A stretch of DNA of 14,150 nucleotides from DASRHY01 sp046765875 (GCA_046765875.1 JBKPSJ010000342.1:1-14150); one strand, 5' to 3'. Positions 6,255 through 14,014 are shown, counted from the stretch's first letter. A program made the numbers and translations. Notes: generated from the letters alone by a model not told the origin.

Positions 6255-7060
6255 ATCCCGGCCGGGCCGTACGGCTGCGACCCCGGCGACTCCGAACCCC
6301 GAGACTGCGACCCAGGCAGCGACCCAGGCGGCTGCATTCCTGCGGGCTGAGTCCGGGGAGTACCTGGAGCATGCGTGCCGAACGGTTCGGCCTCCGGCGA
6401 CTGCGATCCGAGCGGGCCTGGCGTGCCGGCGTCGCTGTCGCCGTCGCTGCGATGGCTGTCGATCATGCCGCGCGATAGCCGGCCGGCAACGACGCCGAGC
6501 ACAGCCGCGCCGAGCAGGAACGCGCCCGGACGACGACGAGCCAGCCCGCGGACCTCGTCCAACAACTGCCCGGGCTCCCGCTTGGCCAGGTATTCCGATG
6601 CTCGCCGGGCAGCGTCGGCCCCTTGCCGCGCGAGGTCTGAGGCCACACCCGGCTGGTCCGAACGCTCCGTCATCGTCTGCAGTTCTTCGCTCAGCGATCG
6701 CAGTCCGTCGACGGCGCGGTCGCGCTGCGAGAGTGCCTGCTCGGTCGTCTGATTGCGTGACGCGTCGATCAGCCGGCGCGCCTGCTGCCGGAGATCGCCG
6801 ACGACACGTTCGCCTTGCTCCTTGGTGGTCGACGTGACGTCCTTCATCGCGTCACCAGCGGTCTCGCCGACCCGGCCGGCCTCACGCCGGGCGGCCTGCG
6901 CCGTACCAGTCTCGCCGTGAGACGCTTCACTTTCGTACAGGTCACCGGTCGGGTGAGCGCGCGGGTCGGCGCTGGGGGTGCTGAGCCCTTCGCCCAGGGG
7001 GGCCGCGGATCCTTCCACGGAAGGATCGCGACGATGGGGATCGGACGGGGTAGCGGTCAT
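6251..7060 (-). CDS. Hypothetical one-TM protein with coiled coil and Pro/Gly/Ser-rich tail, 269 aa
   Basis: The first gene of the operon. ATG at 7060 has a strong AAGGAGGAG just upstream, so 34 further in-frame codons upstream are not used. Residues 1-50 are polar and disordered-looking. Residues 55-165 are helical and charged, with heptad-like stretches (DLRQQARRLIDASRNQ, SQRDRAVDGLRSLSEEL). Residues 178-196 form one hydrophobic segment (GAFLLGAAVLGVVAG). Residues 205-269 are a low-complexity tail of repeated PG, SQ and PGS units. It resembles late-embryogenesis-like or apolipoprotein-like helical proteins often encoded beside holin-X genes, but I recognise no named family. A SigB-type promoter lies 30 bp upstream. 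A membrane-scaffold or envelope-stress role is inference. Confidence 0.8.
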   Translation of the reverse strand: MTATPSDPHRRDPSVEGSAAPLGEGLSTPSADPRAHPTGDLYESEASHGETGTAQAARREAGRVGETAGDAMKDVTSTTKEQGERVVGDLRQQARRLIDASRNQTTEQALSQRDRAVDGLRSLSEELQTMTERSDQPGVASDLARQGADAARRASEYLAKREPGQLLDEVRGLARRRPGAFLLGAAVLGVVAGRLSRGMIDSHRSDGDSDAGTPGPLGSQSPEAEPFGTHAPGTPRTQPAGMQPPGSLPGSQSRGSESPGSQPYGPAGM

Positions 7061-7089
7061 GTCTCCTCCTTCATGCCTGAGGACTCGCT

Positions 7090-7113
7090 GTACCCACCGC
7101 ATCGGAGACAAAC
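7090..7113 (-). promoter_or_regulatory. SigB/SigF-type promoter for the three-gene operon
   Basis: On the minus strand GTTT (7113-7110) is separated by 14 nt from GGGTAC (7095-7090). This matches the Streptomyces SigB consensus GNNT-N14-16-GGGTAC/T and is close to the mycobacterial SigF consensus. The start codon is 30 bp downstream, leaving a leader of about 20-25 nt that contains the AAGGAGGAG ribosome binding site. A gene for a sigma factor of this family lies divergently just beyond. Confidence 0.68.
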
Positions 7114-7451
7114 CCTCGCGACCATGCGCCGATGACCGCAGATGCCACGCGACCGCATCCAATAGCAGGCCTCAGCTGCTGTGCCACGACAGAACGTGGC
7201 CGAGTGCCCGGTATCGACCACCGTCAGCTGACACCGGTTACATTTCGGCCGGCGTTGATCCGATAACGGCCCTTGGACTCGTCGACTAGGACCGCGGCTC
7301 AGCCGAGCGCGGGTCCGGGACCGCCACTGTTCGATGCTGGGGCAGAGATTGCGGCCGGGAACCGTTTGATTTCATAGGAAACGGTCACAGGACCATCCGG
7401 TGGTTCGGCATGCAGCCACTTCGCAATTCAACCCGATGCGAGGTGCGCGAA
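7114..7451. other. Divergent intergenic region between the holin operon and the sigma factor gene
   Basis: No gene is supported. It contains a perfect palindrome GTCAGCTGAC at 7223-7232, and an inverted repeat at 7362-7384 described separately. No GTTT-N-GGGTA promoter facing the sigma gene was found, so autoregulation from a SigB-type promoter is not supported. A short in-frame extension of the sigma gene from an ATG at 7410 is possible but lacks a ribosome binding site. Confidence 0.45.
7362..7384. promoter_or_regulatory. Inverted repeat upstream of the sigma factor gene
   Basis: CCGTTT (7362-7367) and AAACGG (7379-7384) form a perfect 6-bp dyad around an 11-nt AT-richer centre, 68 bp before the sigma start codon. 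The position suits a regulator binding site in the sigma gene promoter region. No binding protein can be named, and a 6-bp dyad can occur by chance. Confidence 0.35.
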
Positions 7452-8291
7452 ATGCCACCCGAATCCAATCGCTTCGTCGCGTCCACGACGAACGTCGTCC
7501 GCCCGGTGAGGGCGAGCGATCATGACCGTGCCGTTCAGACCAGACGCCTTCTAGCGAGAGCGTCCACCGTCAGTGGCGTGCGCCGACAGCGTCTGCTCCA
7601 GAGTGTCGTGCTGATCAACCGCGAGGTCGCTCGGGCCGTCGCGCGCCGATACGCCAACCGCGGTGTCGCCGCCGAAGACCTGGACCCGGTCGCTTACCTG
7701 GGCCTGGTCAATGCCGCACGCAGGTTCGACCCGGAGCGCGACACCGATTTCCTGTCCTTTGCCGTGCCGACCATCCGCGGAGAGATCCAGCGTTACTTCC
7801 GGGACAACTCGTGGGCGATCCGGCCGTCCCGGCGGCTGCAGGAGCTACACACCCAACTCCAGGTCGTCGGTCCTGCTCTGACCCAGAAGCTCGGCCGGTC
7901 ACCGACCGGTGCTGACTTGGCCGCGAGCCTCGGCGTGTCACGCGCTGCCATCGAAGAGACACAAGCGCTCGCCGCCGGCCGGTACTACTCACCACTGTCA
8001 CTCGACGGCGGCCGCACCGACTCCGCAACCTCCGACGGGTCCCCGACCCGGCCACTGGCCGACTTCTTCGGTTCCGAAGACCCAGAATTCGACCGGGTCG
8101 AGTCACTGGTCACCATCCGGCCCGCGGTGACCGAGCTCGACCCACGCCAGCGTCTGATCCTCAAACTGAGTTACGTCGACGGCTGGAGCCAACAGCGCAT
8201 CGGCGAGCACATCGGCGTCAGCCAGATGCAAGTCTCACGACTACTACACTCCATCCTGGCCCAACTTAGGACGCGATTGGGCGCCGCCTAA
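7452..8291 (+). CDS. SigB/SigF/SigG-family RNA polymerase sigma factor, 279 aa
   Basis: A group 3 sigma-70 factor that directs RNA polymerase to general-stress promoters. Region 2 is seen in DPVAYLGLVNAARRFDPERD and LSFAVPTIRGEIQRYFRD, followed by the RPSRRLQELH linker. Region 3 spans the LGRSPTGADLAASLGVS block. Region 4 is DPRQRLILKLSYVDGWSQQR plus IGVSQMQVSRLLHSILAQLR. The start at 7452 is chosen because GAGG lies 8 nt upstream; an ATG at 7410 would add 14 residues. The core region-2 motif usually reads DLVQVAYLGL, whereas here it is DLDPVAYLGL, an unusual substitution. No anti-sigma (RsbW-like) or anti-anti-sigma gene lies beside it. The divergent operon carries a matching promoter. Which paralogue it is cannot be told. 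Confidence 0.9.
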   Translation: MPPESNRFVASTTNVVRPVRASDHDRAVQTRRLLARASTVSGVRRQRLLQSVVLINREVARAVARRYANRGVAAEDLDPVAYLGLVNAARRFDPERDTDFLSFAVPTIRGEIQRYFRDNSWAIRPSRRLQELHTQLQVVGPALTQKLGRSPTGADLAASLGVSRAAIEETQALAAGRYYSPLSLDGGRTDSATSDGSPTRPLADFFGSEDPEFDRVESLVTIRPAVTELDPRQRLILKLSYVDGWSQQRIGEHIGVSQMQVSRLLHSILAQLRTRLGAA

Positions 8292-8305
8292 CGACGCTTG
8301 GCAAA

Positions 8306-8352
8306 CGGCCGTGAGAAATCGATCGGCAGATTGGTCAATCGGCTCACGGCCG
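8306..8352. terminator. Long inverted repeat between converging genes, probable two-way terminator
   Basis: CGGCCGTGAG (8306-8315) and CTCACGGCCG (8343-8352) are perfect 10-bp arms. Inside the 27-nt interior, CGAT (8320-8323) and ATCG (8338-8341) can pair further. The structure begins 14 bp after the sigma gene stop and ends 66 bp before the kinase stop on the opposite strand. No T-run follows either side, which is common for actinomycete terminators. A protein binding site is an alternative. Confidence 0.6.
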
Positions 8353-8417
8353 CGTGCCCGGTCATGTCGGTCAGACGCGGCCGGCCCGGCCTCCCCATCG
8401 GCCGCTCGGCGCCGGTC

Positions 8418-10129
8418 TCAGGTGGCGGGGCGGAACGTCGCGGTGAAGGTGCGCCAGTAGCCGCGGCTGTCTTGCCATCCGTTGTCGGCTGTCGACCAGT
8501 AGATCCCGTAGGCCTGGTGCGGGCTGGTGACCGTGGCGGGAATCAGCACGTGGATCCGTCCACTGCGACCGGCGTAGGTGAACTCCCAGTCGGCCGCCTT
8601 CTGAAGGTAGTCGACCGACTCGATGCGGATGCGCTGATAGTCGGGGTATCCGTCGCGGCGGGCCTGTTCTTGCTGTTCCCAGTCGGCGACTGGGTCGGGC
8701 TTAGGGTCATCGGTCTGGTCGATGATGAGGAACCGGGAACCGTCGGGCTCGCGGAAATACACGCGACCGCTCTGCCTGGTGACATCCCAACCGGACGGCA
8801 CTGCCAGGGAGAAGCCGCTGCGGTCGCGGTACCGCTCGAAGCCCGCGGGCACCGTTGCCGAACCGCCCGCGGTCGGCCCGGTTGATGGCTGAGAAGGCGG
8901 CTGGGTTGGAATCTGGGTCGTTGGCCGCGACTGTGTCGCCGACGGATTCGACGGAGTGCCACTCCTGGTCGGCCTGCCTGGCGACGGCTGCGCGGATCGC
9001 GTCGTATCCGCGGCCGGCTGGCCGTCCCGGCGCTCGGCGTTCCCGCTCCAGATCAGCATGCCCCAGCCGAACCCCACGGCGGCAATCAAGGCGACCGCAA
9101 CGGTGACCAGGCGTGGCCATCGGCTGCGACCTGACTTGTTTACCGCGGAGACCCATTCGGGTGAGTACATCGGCAGCAGCCTGGTGCGTCCACCATCGTC
9201 CCCGTCTCCGCCATCGAACCTGCTGTCCCCGCCATCGTGGTCACCGACGGCCGTGGACGGCGCAGCTGGGAGCCGGCGCGCTTGCGGAGTCGGTCCAGTT
9301 TTGTCGGAGTGCGAGGCGACGCCACGGAGCAGCCGTCCGGCCTCCTCGGCGCCGATCCGCTCGGCCGGGTCCTTACGCAGCAGCCCGTCGATGACCGGCC
9401 AGGCGGGTCCGGCCAGTCGCGGCGGGTCGGGCCGCTCGGTTACTGCAGCTGCGAGGGTGGGCAGCGGCGCTCGGCGGTCGTACGGCGGTCGGCCCTCCAC
9501 CGCGGCATACAGTGTGGCGCCCAGTGACCACAGGTCCGACTCCGGTCCCGTGCCCCGGGCCTGCACGCGCTCGGGCGCGATAATGGCGGGCGAACCGAGC
9601 ACCATCCCAGAGGTCGTCAACGATGGGTCGCCTTCCAGCGTCGCGATACCGAAATCCGTGAGCACCACGCGACCGTCATGGCTTAGCAGCACGTTGCTGG
9701 GCTTGACATCGCGGTGCAACACGCCAGCGGCATGAGCGACCCTCGGCGCGCCAGCACCTGCAGGCCGATCTCGGCCACCTGTCGCGGCGGCAACGGACCG
9801 TCCTCGCGGAGTACCCGTGCGAGCGAACGACAGGGTACGAACTCCATCACGATCCAAGGCCGACCGGTCTCCTCGACGACGTCGAAAATGGTCACTACGT
9901 TCGGGTGGCTCAGCCTGGCCGCGGATCGGGCCTCCCGGAGCATCCGTTTACGGAGCATCTGCTATTCCCCGGCCGGCAGCTCTGGGGGAATCAGGACCTC
10001 CTTGACCGCCACATCGCGGCCCAGCAGCTCATCGCGAGACCGCCACACCACTCCCATGCCGCCCTCCCCGAGCGGCTCCAACAACCGGTACCGGCCCGCC
10101 AGCAGGCGTACCTCCCTCGGCGTGACCAT
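8418..10129 (-). pseudogene. PknB-type membrane Ser/Thr protein kinase, broken by a stop codon and a frameshift
   Basis: Kinase landmarks appear in order: glycine loop LGEGGMGVVW (residues 20-29), VAVKEV with Lys43, REARSAARLSHPNVV, then HRDVKPSN, LTDFGIATLEGD and APERV. A Pro/Thr/Ser-rich linker, one membrane segment (LVTVAVALIAAVGFGWGMLI) and an extracellular domain (YRDRSGFSLAVPSGWDV ... YWRTFTATFRP) follow. Two lesions are seen. Codon 56 is TAG (9962-9964) in an otherwise continuous frame. A 1-bp deletion near 9745-9755 shifts the frame just before HRDVKPSN; restoring one base gives 570 codons to the stop at 8418, a normal kinase length. The start is ATG at 10129. Two lesions in the catalytic half make an active kinase unlikely unless they are sequencing errors. 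Confidence 0.88.
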
Positions 10130-10588
10130 CGCTACCGGCACCGCGCGGCCGGGGCGGCACACCCGTTGACCGTCGTGCGACCCGGTGCGCGCTCCGCGGA
10201 GTCATCAGCCTCTCCATTCCACGATCTACTCTCCGGTGCCCACATCCGGACCCACCGACACGAGGAACACGCCCGGCACTCTGTTCGGTGTCCTGCCGGC
10301 GGAGGACGCCGAGTGTCTTGTTAGCCGACTGGGTCAGCGGGCGTGCGGGCATGGCGTGCTTCCAGCTCGCCGAGCGGCCCAGACCCCAGCCGAGCTGGAC
10401 GCCAGACCACCTGTGCCGGCGACGCCTCCGTTATTCGGTGCGCACCCAGGATTCGTGGCTTGGCGCGCGTCGCGGTGGGTACCTGGGTTGGACCAATGCT
10501 CGAGACACCGGGTGCGGGTCTCGGGCCGCGCTGGTGCCACGGGTCTGTGCCGGGCAAACCGCCCACCTGGACAGAGAGGCGCACAGCG
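10130..10588. other. Intergenic stretch between the divergent kinase and the glycosyltransferase side
   Basis: No gene is recognised in this stretch. The many open frames on both strands are arginine/proline-rich shadows with no ribosome binding sites. It holds a SigB-like promoter candidate at 10458-10482 facing right. The kinase promoter should also lie here but no clear consensus was found. Confidence 0.45.
10458..10482 (+). promoter_or_regulatory. Possible SigB-type promoter upstream of the GT/debranching pair
   Basis: GCTT (10458-10461), 15 nt, then GGGTAC (10477-10482) fits GNNT-N14-16-GGGTAC/T. The -35 part carries little information, so a chance match is possible. It would drive the small frame at 10589 and perhaps the glycosyltransferase at 10769. 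Confidence 0.33.
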
Positions 10589-10657
10589 ATGTCGATGAAC
10601 TCCTTCGACGGCCAAACCACCTCGGAACAGTCGGCTACGCAGCAGATACCGACCTGA
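10589..10657 (+). CDS. Possible 22-aa small protein
   Basis: ATG at 10589 follows AGAGAGG at about 9 nt and encodes a polar, Ser/Thr/Gln-rich peptide MSMNSFDGQTTSEQSATQQI plus two residues, then TGA. Unlike the surrounding frames it is not arginine-rich. It lies about 100 bp downstream of the SigB-like promoter candidate and 111 bp before the glycosyltransferase gene. It could be a leader peptide, a small stress protein or a chance frame. I do not recognise it. Confidence 0.25.
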   Translation: MSMNSFDGQTTSEQSATQQIPT

Positions 10658-10768
10658 CCACCTGACCGGTACCGCATTTCTGGTCGCTGGCTTTGGGTGG
10701 ACCGACTTGGCCACGGCGGAATCGGCGTTGATACAGGAAACTTTCGGTCCGAGGAAGGAAGAACCATC

Positions 10769-11863
10769 ATGCGGATCGGATTGGTGTCTACACCCTGGGT
10801 TCCCGTGCCGCCGCCGGCCTATGGCGGCATCGAGATCGTAGTCGACCGGTTGGCCCGCGGGCTCGCGGGTGCCGGCCACGACGTGTTGTTGGCCGCGCCC
10901 GCCAACAGCGAGTGTCCGGTGCCCTACGTGCCGGGGATGCCCAAGGTGGATCCTGGCGCGGGTATCACCGGCGACGCCATCACAGAGTTGAACCACGTCA
11001 TCAAGGCGTATGCCGCCATGGCCGAGATGAACGTGATACACGACCACACCGTTTGTGGACCGCTGTACCGGCACCGACCTGCTGGAGTGCCTGTCGTCAC
11101 CACCAACCACGGACCGTTCGTGCCGGCAGTGAACGGTCTGTACAAGCAGATGGCACACGACACCGCCATCGTCGCCATCTCCAACAACCAGGCCGCCAGT
11201 GCCGACGGCGTTCAAATCCGGACGGTGATCCACCACGGACTCGATGTAGACAGCGTCCCTGTCGGAGCCGGCGGCGGCGGCTTCGCGGCATGCCTCGGGC
11301 GGATGAACCCCACAAAGGGTATCCGCGAGGCCATCCTGGTCGCCCGCGCCGTCGGTATACCCCTTCGGATCGCGGCGAAAATGCGGGAGGACGCCGAACA
11401 CGACTACTTCGACTCACAGATCGCGCCGCTGCTCAGCGACGAGATCGAGTACGTGGGGGAGTTGGACGAGGAGGGGAAGTTCGAACTACTCGGTCAGGCC
11501 ATCGCGCTGCTGAACCCAATCCAATGGCCCGAGCCGTTCGGCTTGGTCATGATCGAGTCACTGGCCTGCGGCACGCCGGTGGTTACCACGTCATCCGGCG
11601 CGGTCCCCGAAATCATCGACGACGGAATCACCGGCTTCGTCCGCGACGATCTACCCGATCTGGCCGACATGCTCCGCAAGGTCGAGAAGCTCGATCGGGA
11701 CGAATGCCGGCGCACGGCGCAGAACCGCTTCAGCGTCGGCCGCATGGTCGATGACCACCTTCAGCTGTACGCCGAACTGATCCACGAAGGCTGCCCGACA
11801 AAGCCCGGCCAGTTCATGCCGGGTGACAGGCAGTCAGGCGTGGCGTCGCACCTGGAGTGCTGA
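10769..11863 (+). CDS. GT4-family glycosyltransferase, 364 aa
   Basis: A retaining GT-B glycosyltransferase using a nucleotide-sugar donor. The N-terminal Rossmann half begins MRIGLVSTPWVPVPPPAYGG, with the usual Pro-rich, Gly-Gly acceptor loop and HDH near 91-93. The C-terminal half opens at LGRMNPTKG (176-184) and carries the E-x7-E motif in EPFGLVMIE, Glu255 and Glu263, followed by CGTPVV. The start is ATG at 10769 with AGGAAGGAAG just upstream; a 24-codon extension to 10697 lacks a ribosome binding site. The length is normal. The debranching-type gene follows after 69 bp on the same strand, so co-transcription is likely. The sugar and acceptor are unknown; a link to alpha-glucan or compatible-solute glycoside metabolism is inference from the neighbour. 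Confidence 0.9.
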   Translation: MRIGLVSTPWVPVPPPAYGGIEIVVDRLARGLAGAGHDVLLAAPANSECPVPYVPGMPKVDPGAGITGDAITELNHVIKAYAAMAEMNVIHDHTVCGPLYRHRPAGVPVVTTNHGPFVPAVNGLYKQMAHDTAIVAISNNQAASADGVQIRTVIHHGLDVDSVPVGAGGGGFAACLGRMNPTKGIREAILVARAVGIPLRIAAKMREDAEHDYFDSQIAPLLSDEIEYVGELDEEGKFELLGQAIALLNPIQWPEPFGLVMIESLACGTPVVTTSSGAVPEIIDDGITGFVRDDLPDLADMLRKVEKLDRDECRRTAQNRFSVGRMVDDHLQLYAELIHEGCPTKPGQFMPGDRQSGVASHLEC

Positions 11864-11932
11864 TGAAGCTACATTCGGGGAGCGATCGATCCTGCGCTCG
11901 TGACGGTCCTGTGCCCTGGAGGATGCTCGACC

Positions 11933-14014
11933 ATGATGCCGGTGACCGAGCCGATCATCACGCTGGTGGAGGGCACCAGCTTCGCGATCTCCGCGACGAC
12001 CGGCGACATGATGGCTGCTGGGGTGAACGGTCTGTACTGGCGCGACACACGAGCGCTCTCGACATGGCGGCTCCTGGTGGACGGATGTTCGTGCGAGCCG
12101 TTGTCAGCACATCTGGACGCGCCGTACCAGGCGACCTTCCTCGGCCGTCGGACCGGACCAGGGGTGCCGTTGCTGGTCCAGCGGTGCCGACTCGTCGGTG
12201 AAGGGATGCGGGAAGACCTCGTCCTTCGCAATCTGGGCTCGGAGGACACGACGTGCAGGCTGAGCATGGAGCTGTCGACCGACTTCGCCGATCTGTTCTC
12301 GGTGAAGTCGGGTCGGCCGGAGCCGCTGGACACGGTTATGTGGTCGACACAGGAAGACGGGGTGACGGCCCAGGCCGGCCGCGGAGACCGGCAGCGCGGG
12401 GTGCGGGTACGGACCGACACTCCGACGGTGATCGCTCCAGGCCTCTTGGCGATAGACGCCTTGGTGCCGGCCGGCGGCCGGTGGTCGGCCACTATCGAGG
12501 CGCTCCCGATCGATGGCCATCGGCAAGCCGAGTCGCTGTATCCCAGGCACGAGCCGCTGCACGAGACTGCGCCGGCGATGCGGCTGCGGGACTGGCAGGA
12601 CGCTAGCCCGGCCGTCGAGCTGCCGCGGGAGAACTTGATGACGGTGATCGATCGCAGCATCCAAGACATTGGGGCGCTGCGGATCCGGACCTCAGCAGAC
12701 GAGGGTCCAGGAGGTGCCGAGGTCGTAGCCGCCGGCGCTCCGTGGTTCATGACGTTGTTCGGCCGTGACTCGTTGCTGACCGCGTGGATGGCCCTGCCGC
12801 TTGGCCAGGAGCTCGCGCTGTCCACTCTTCACGCGTTGGCCGCGCGGCAGGGGCGGCACACAGATCCGCTGACCGAGGAGGAGCCCGGCCGCATCCTGCA
12901 CGAGGTTCGGCTCGGAACGTCGTTCCCCCTGACGGTCGGGAACGCGATCTACTACGGCAGCGTCGACGCGACACCGCTGTTCTGCATGCTGGTCGGTGAG
13001 TTGTACCGGTGGGGAATGCCCAAGGATCGCCTCGCTGCCTTGATGCCGCATGTGGACCGTGCCCTGGCCTGGATTCTGCGGTACGGCGACCGCGACGGCG
13101 ACGGATTCGTGGAATATGAGCGGGCAACCGACAGGGGACTGCTAAACCAAGGTTGGAAGGACTCGCACGATTCGATTTCGTTCGCCGACGGCCGGCTTGC
13201 CGAAGGCCCGATCGCGCTGGCAGAGGTACAGGCCTATGTCTATGGCGCCTTCCAGGCCCGAAGCGAGCTGGCGGCCGCCTTCGGTGACCCCGAGGCCGAA
13301 GCCCGCTGGGCCGAGCGGGCCAGCCAGTTGCATGCGCAGTTCCACCAGGCGTTCTGGCTGACCGACCACGGCTATTACGCCTTGGCCCTGGACGGGGCGA
13401 AGCGGCCGGTGGATGCACAGGCCTCAAACATGGGTCATGTGCTCTGGACGGGTCTGGCCGACGGGTCCGTCGCCGGCGTTGTTGCCGAACGGCTGATCTC
13501 ACCGGAAATGTTCACCGGCTGGGGTATCCGCACCTTGGCCACGACCATGCGCCGCTACAACCCGGTCAGCTACCACAACGGCTCAGTCTGGCCGCATGAC
13601 ACCGCCCTTTGCGCCGCCGGCCTGGCGCGTTACGGCTATGTCGATGAAGCCGACACAGTCGCGCAGGGCATCTTTGAAGCGGCGGATGTGTTCGGCGGTC
13701 GGCTGCCCGAACTGTTCTGCGGCTTCGACCGGGCCGAATATCCGTACCCGATCCCCTATCCCACCTCCTGCTCCCCGCAGGCCTGGGCAGCCGCCGCGCC
13801 GTTCCTCCTGCTGCGAGCCGTGCTGGGATTCGAACCCGACATTCCGTCCAAACGCGTCTATCTCGATCCCCCTGCAGCAACCGCCCACCTCGCCGGAGTC
13901 ATCCTTCGCGACCTCCCCTTGGCCGGGCAGCGAGTAGTAGTCGACAGCACAGCCAACGGAACACTGCACGGCTTACCCGGCATCGAGGTCATCCACAAAC
14001 GCCGCCGCGGCTGA
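11933..14014 (+). CDS. Glycogen-debranching (amylo-alpha-1,6-glucosidase)-type protein, 693 aa
   Basis: The N-terminal part (about residues 5-220) is the beta-rich glycogen debranching N-terminal domain: ITLVEGTSFAIS, GLYWRDTRALSTWRLLVDG and MELSTDFADLFSVK. The rest is an (alpha/alpha)6 glycoside hydrolase-like domain with APWFMTLFGRDSLLTAW near 269-285, NQGWKDSHDS near 405-414 and YHNGSVWPHD near 547-556. These are conserved in amylo-alpha-1,6-glucosidase/glucoamylase-like enzymes that hydrolyse alpha-glucosidic bonds. There is no signal peptide, so it is cytoplasmic. ATG at 11933 is supported by GGAGG 10 nt upstream; an in-frame GTG at 11900 is less likely. It follows the GT4 gene. Many relatives are annotated as debranching enzymes without biochemical proof, so the exact substrate is open. 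Confidence 0.9.
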   Translation: MMPVTEPIITLVEGTSFAISATTGDMMAAGVNGLYWRDTRALSTWRLLVDGCSCEPLSAHLDAPYQATFLGRRTGPGVPLLVQRCRLVGEGMREDLVLRNLGSEDTTCRLSMELSTDFADLFSVKSGRPEPLDTVMWSTQEDGVTAQAGRGDRQRGVRVRTDTPTVIAPGLLAIDALVPAGGRWSATIEALPIDGHRQAESLYPRHEPLHETAPAMRLRDWQDASPAVELPRENLMTVIDRSIQDIGALRIRTSADEGPGGAEVVAAGAPWFMTLFGRDSLLTAWMALPLGQELALSTLHALAARQGRHTDPLTEEEPGRILHEVRLGTSFPLTVGNAIYYGSVDATPLFCMLVGELYRWGMPKDRLAALMPHVDRALAWILRYGDRDGDGFVEYERATDRGLLNQGWKDSHDSISFADGRLAEGPIALAEVQAYVYGAFQARSELAAAFGDPEAEARWAERASQLHAQFHQAFWLTDHGYYALALDGAKRPVDAQASNMGHVLWTGLADGSVAGVVAERLISPEMFTGWGIRTLATTMRRYNPVSYHNGSVWPHDTALCAAGLARYGYVDEADTVAQGIFEAADVFGGRLPELFCGFDRAEYPYPIPYPTSCSPQAWAAAAPFLLLRAVLGFEPDIPSKRVYLDPPAATAHLAGVILRDLPLAGQRVVVDSTANGTLHGLPGIEVIHKRRRG

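Noticed and set aside
5830..6372. Upstream extension of the DUF3618 frame to 396 residues
   Set aside because: The extension overlaps the holin-X gene in another frame and is Arg/Gly-rich. ATG at 5829 has a strong AAGGAGG and begins the DUF3618 signature.
9962..9964. Amber codon as read-through or recoding in the kinase
   Set aside because: A second, independent frameshift follows about 210 bp downstream, and no recoding element was seen. Ordinary gene inactivation or error explains both.
10334..11401. 355-codon minus-strand frame over the glycosyltransferase
   Set aside because: It is opposite a well-supported GT4 gene, and its translation lacks domain motifs.
11869..12825. 318-codon minus-strand frame over the debranching gene
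   Set aside because: It is antisense to conserved debranching motifs, has Ser/Arg-rich composition and no plausible start signals.
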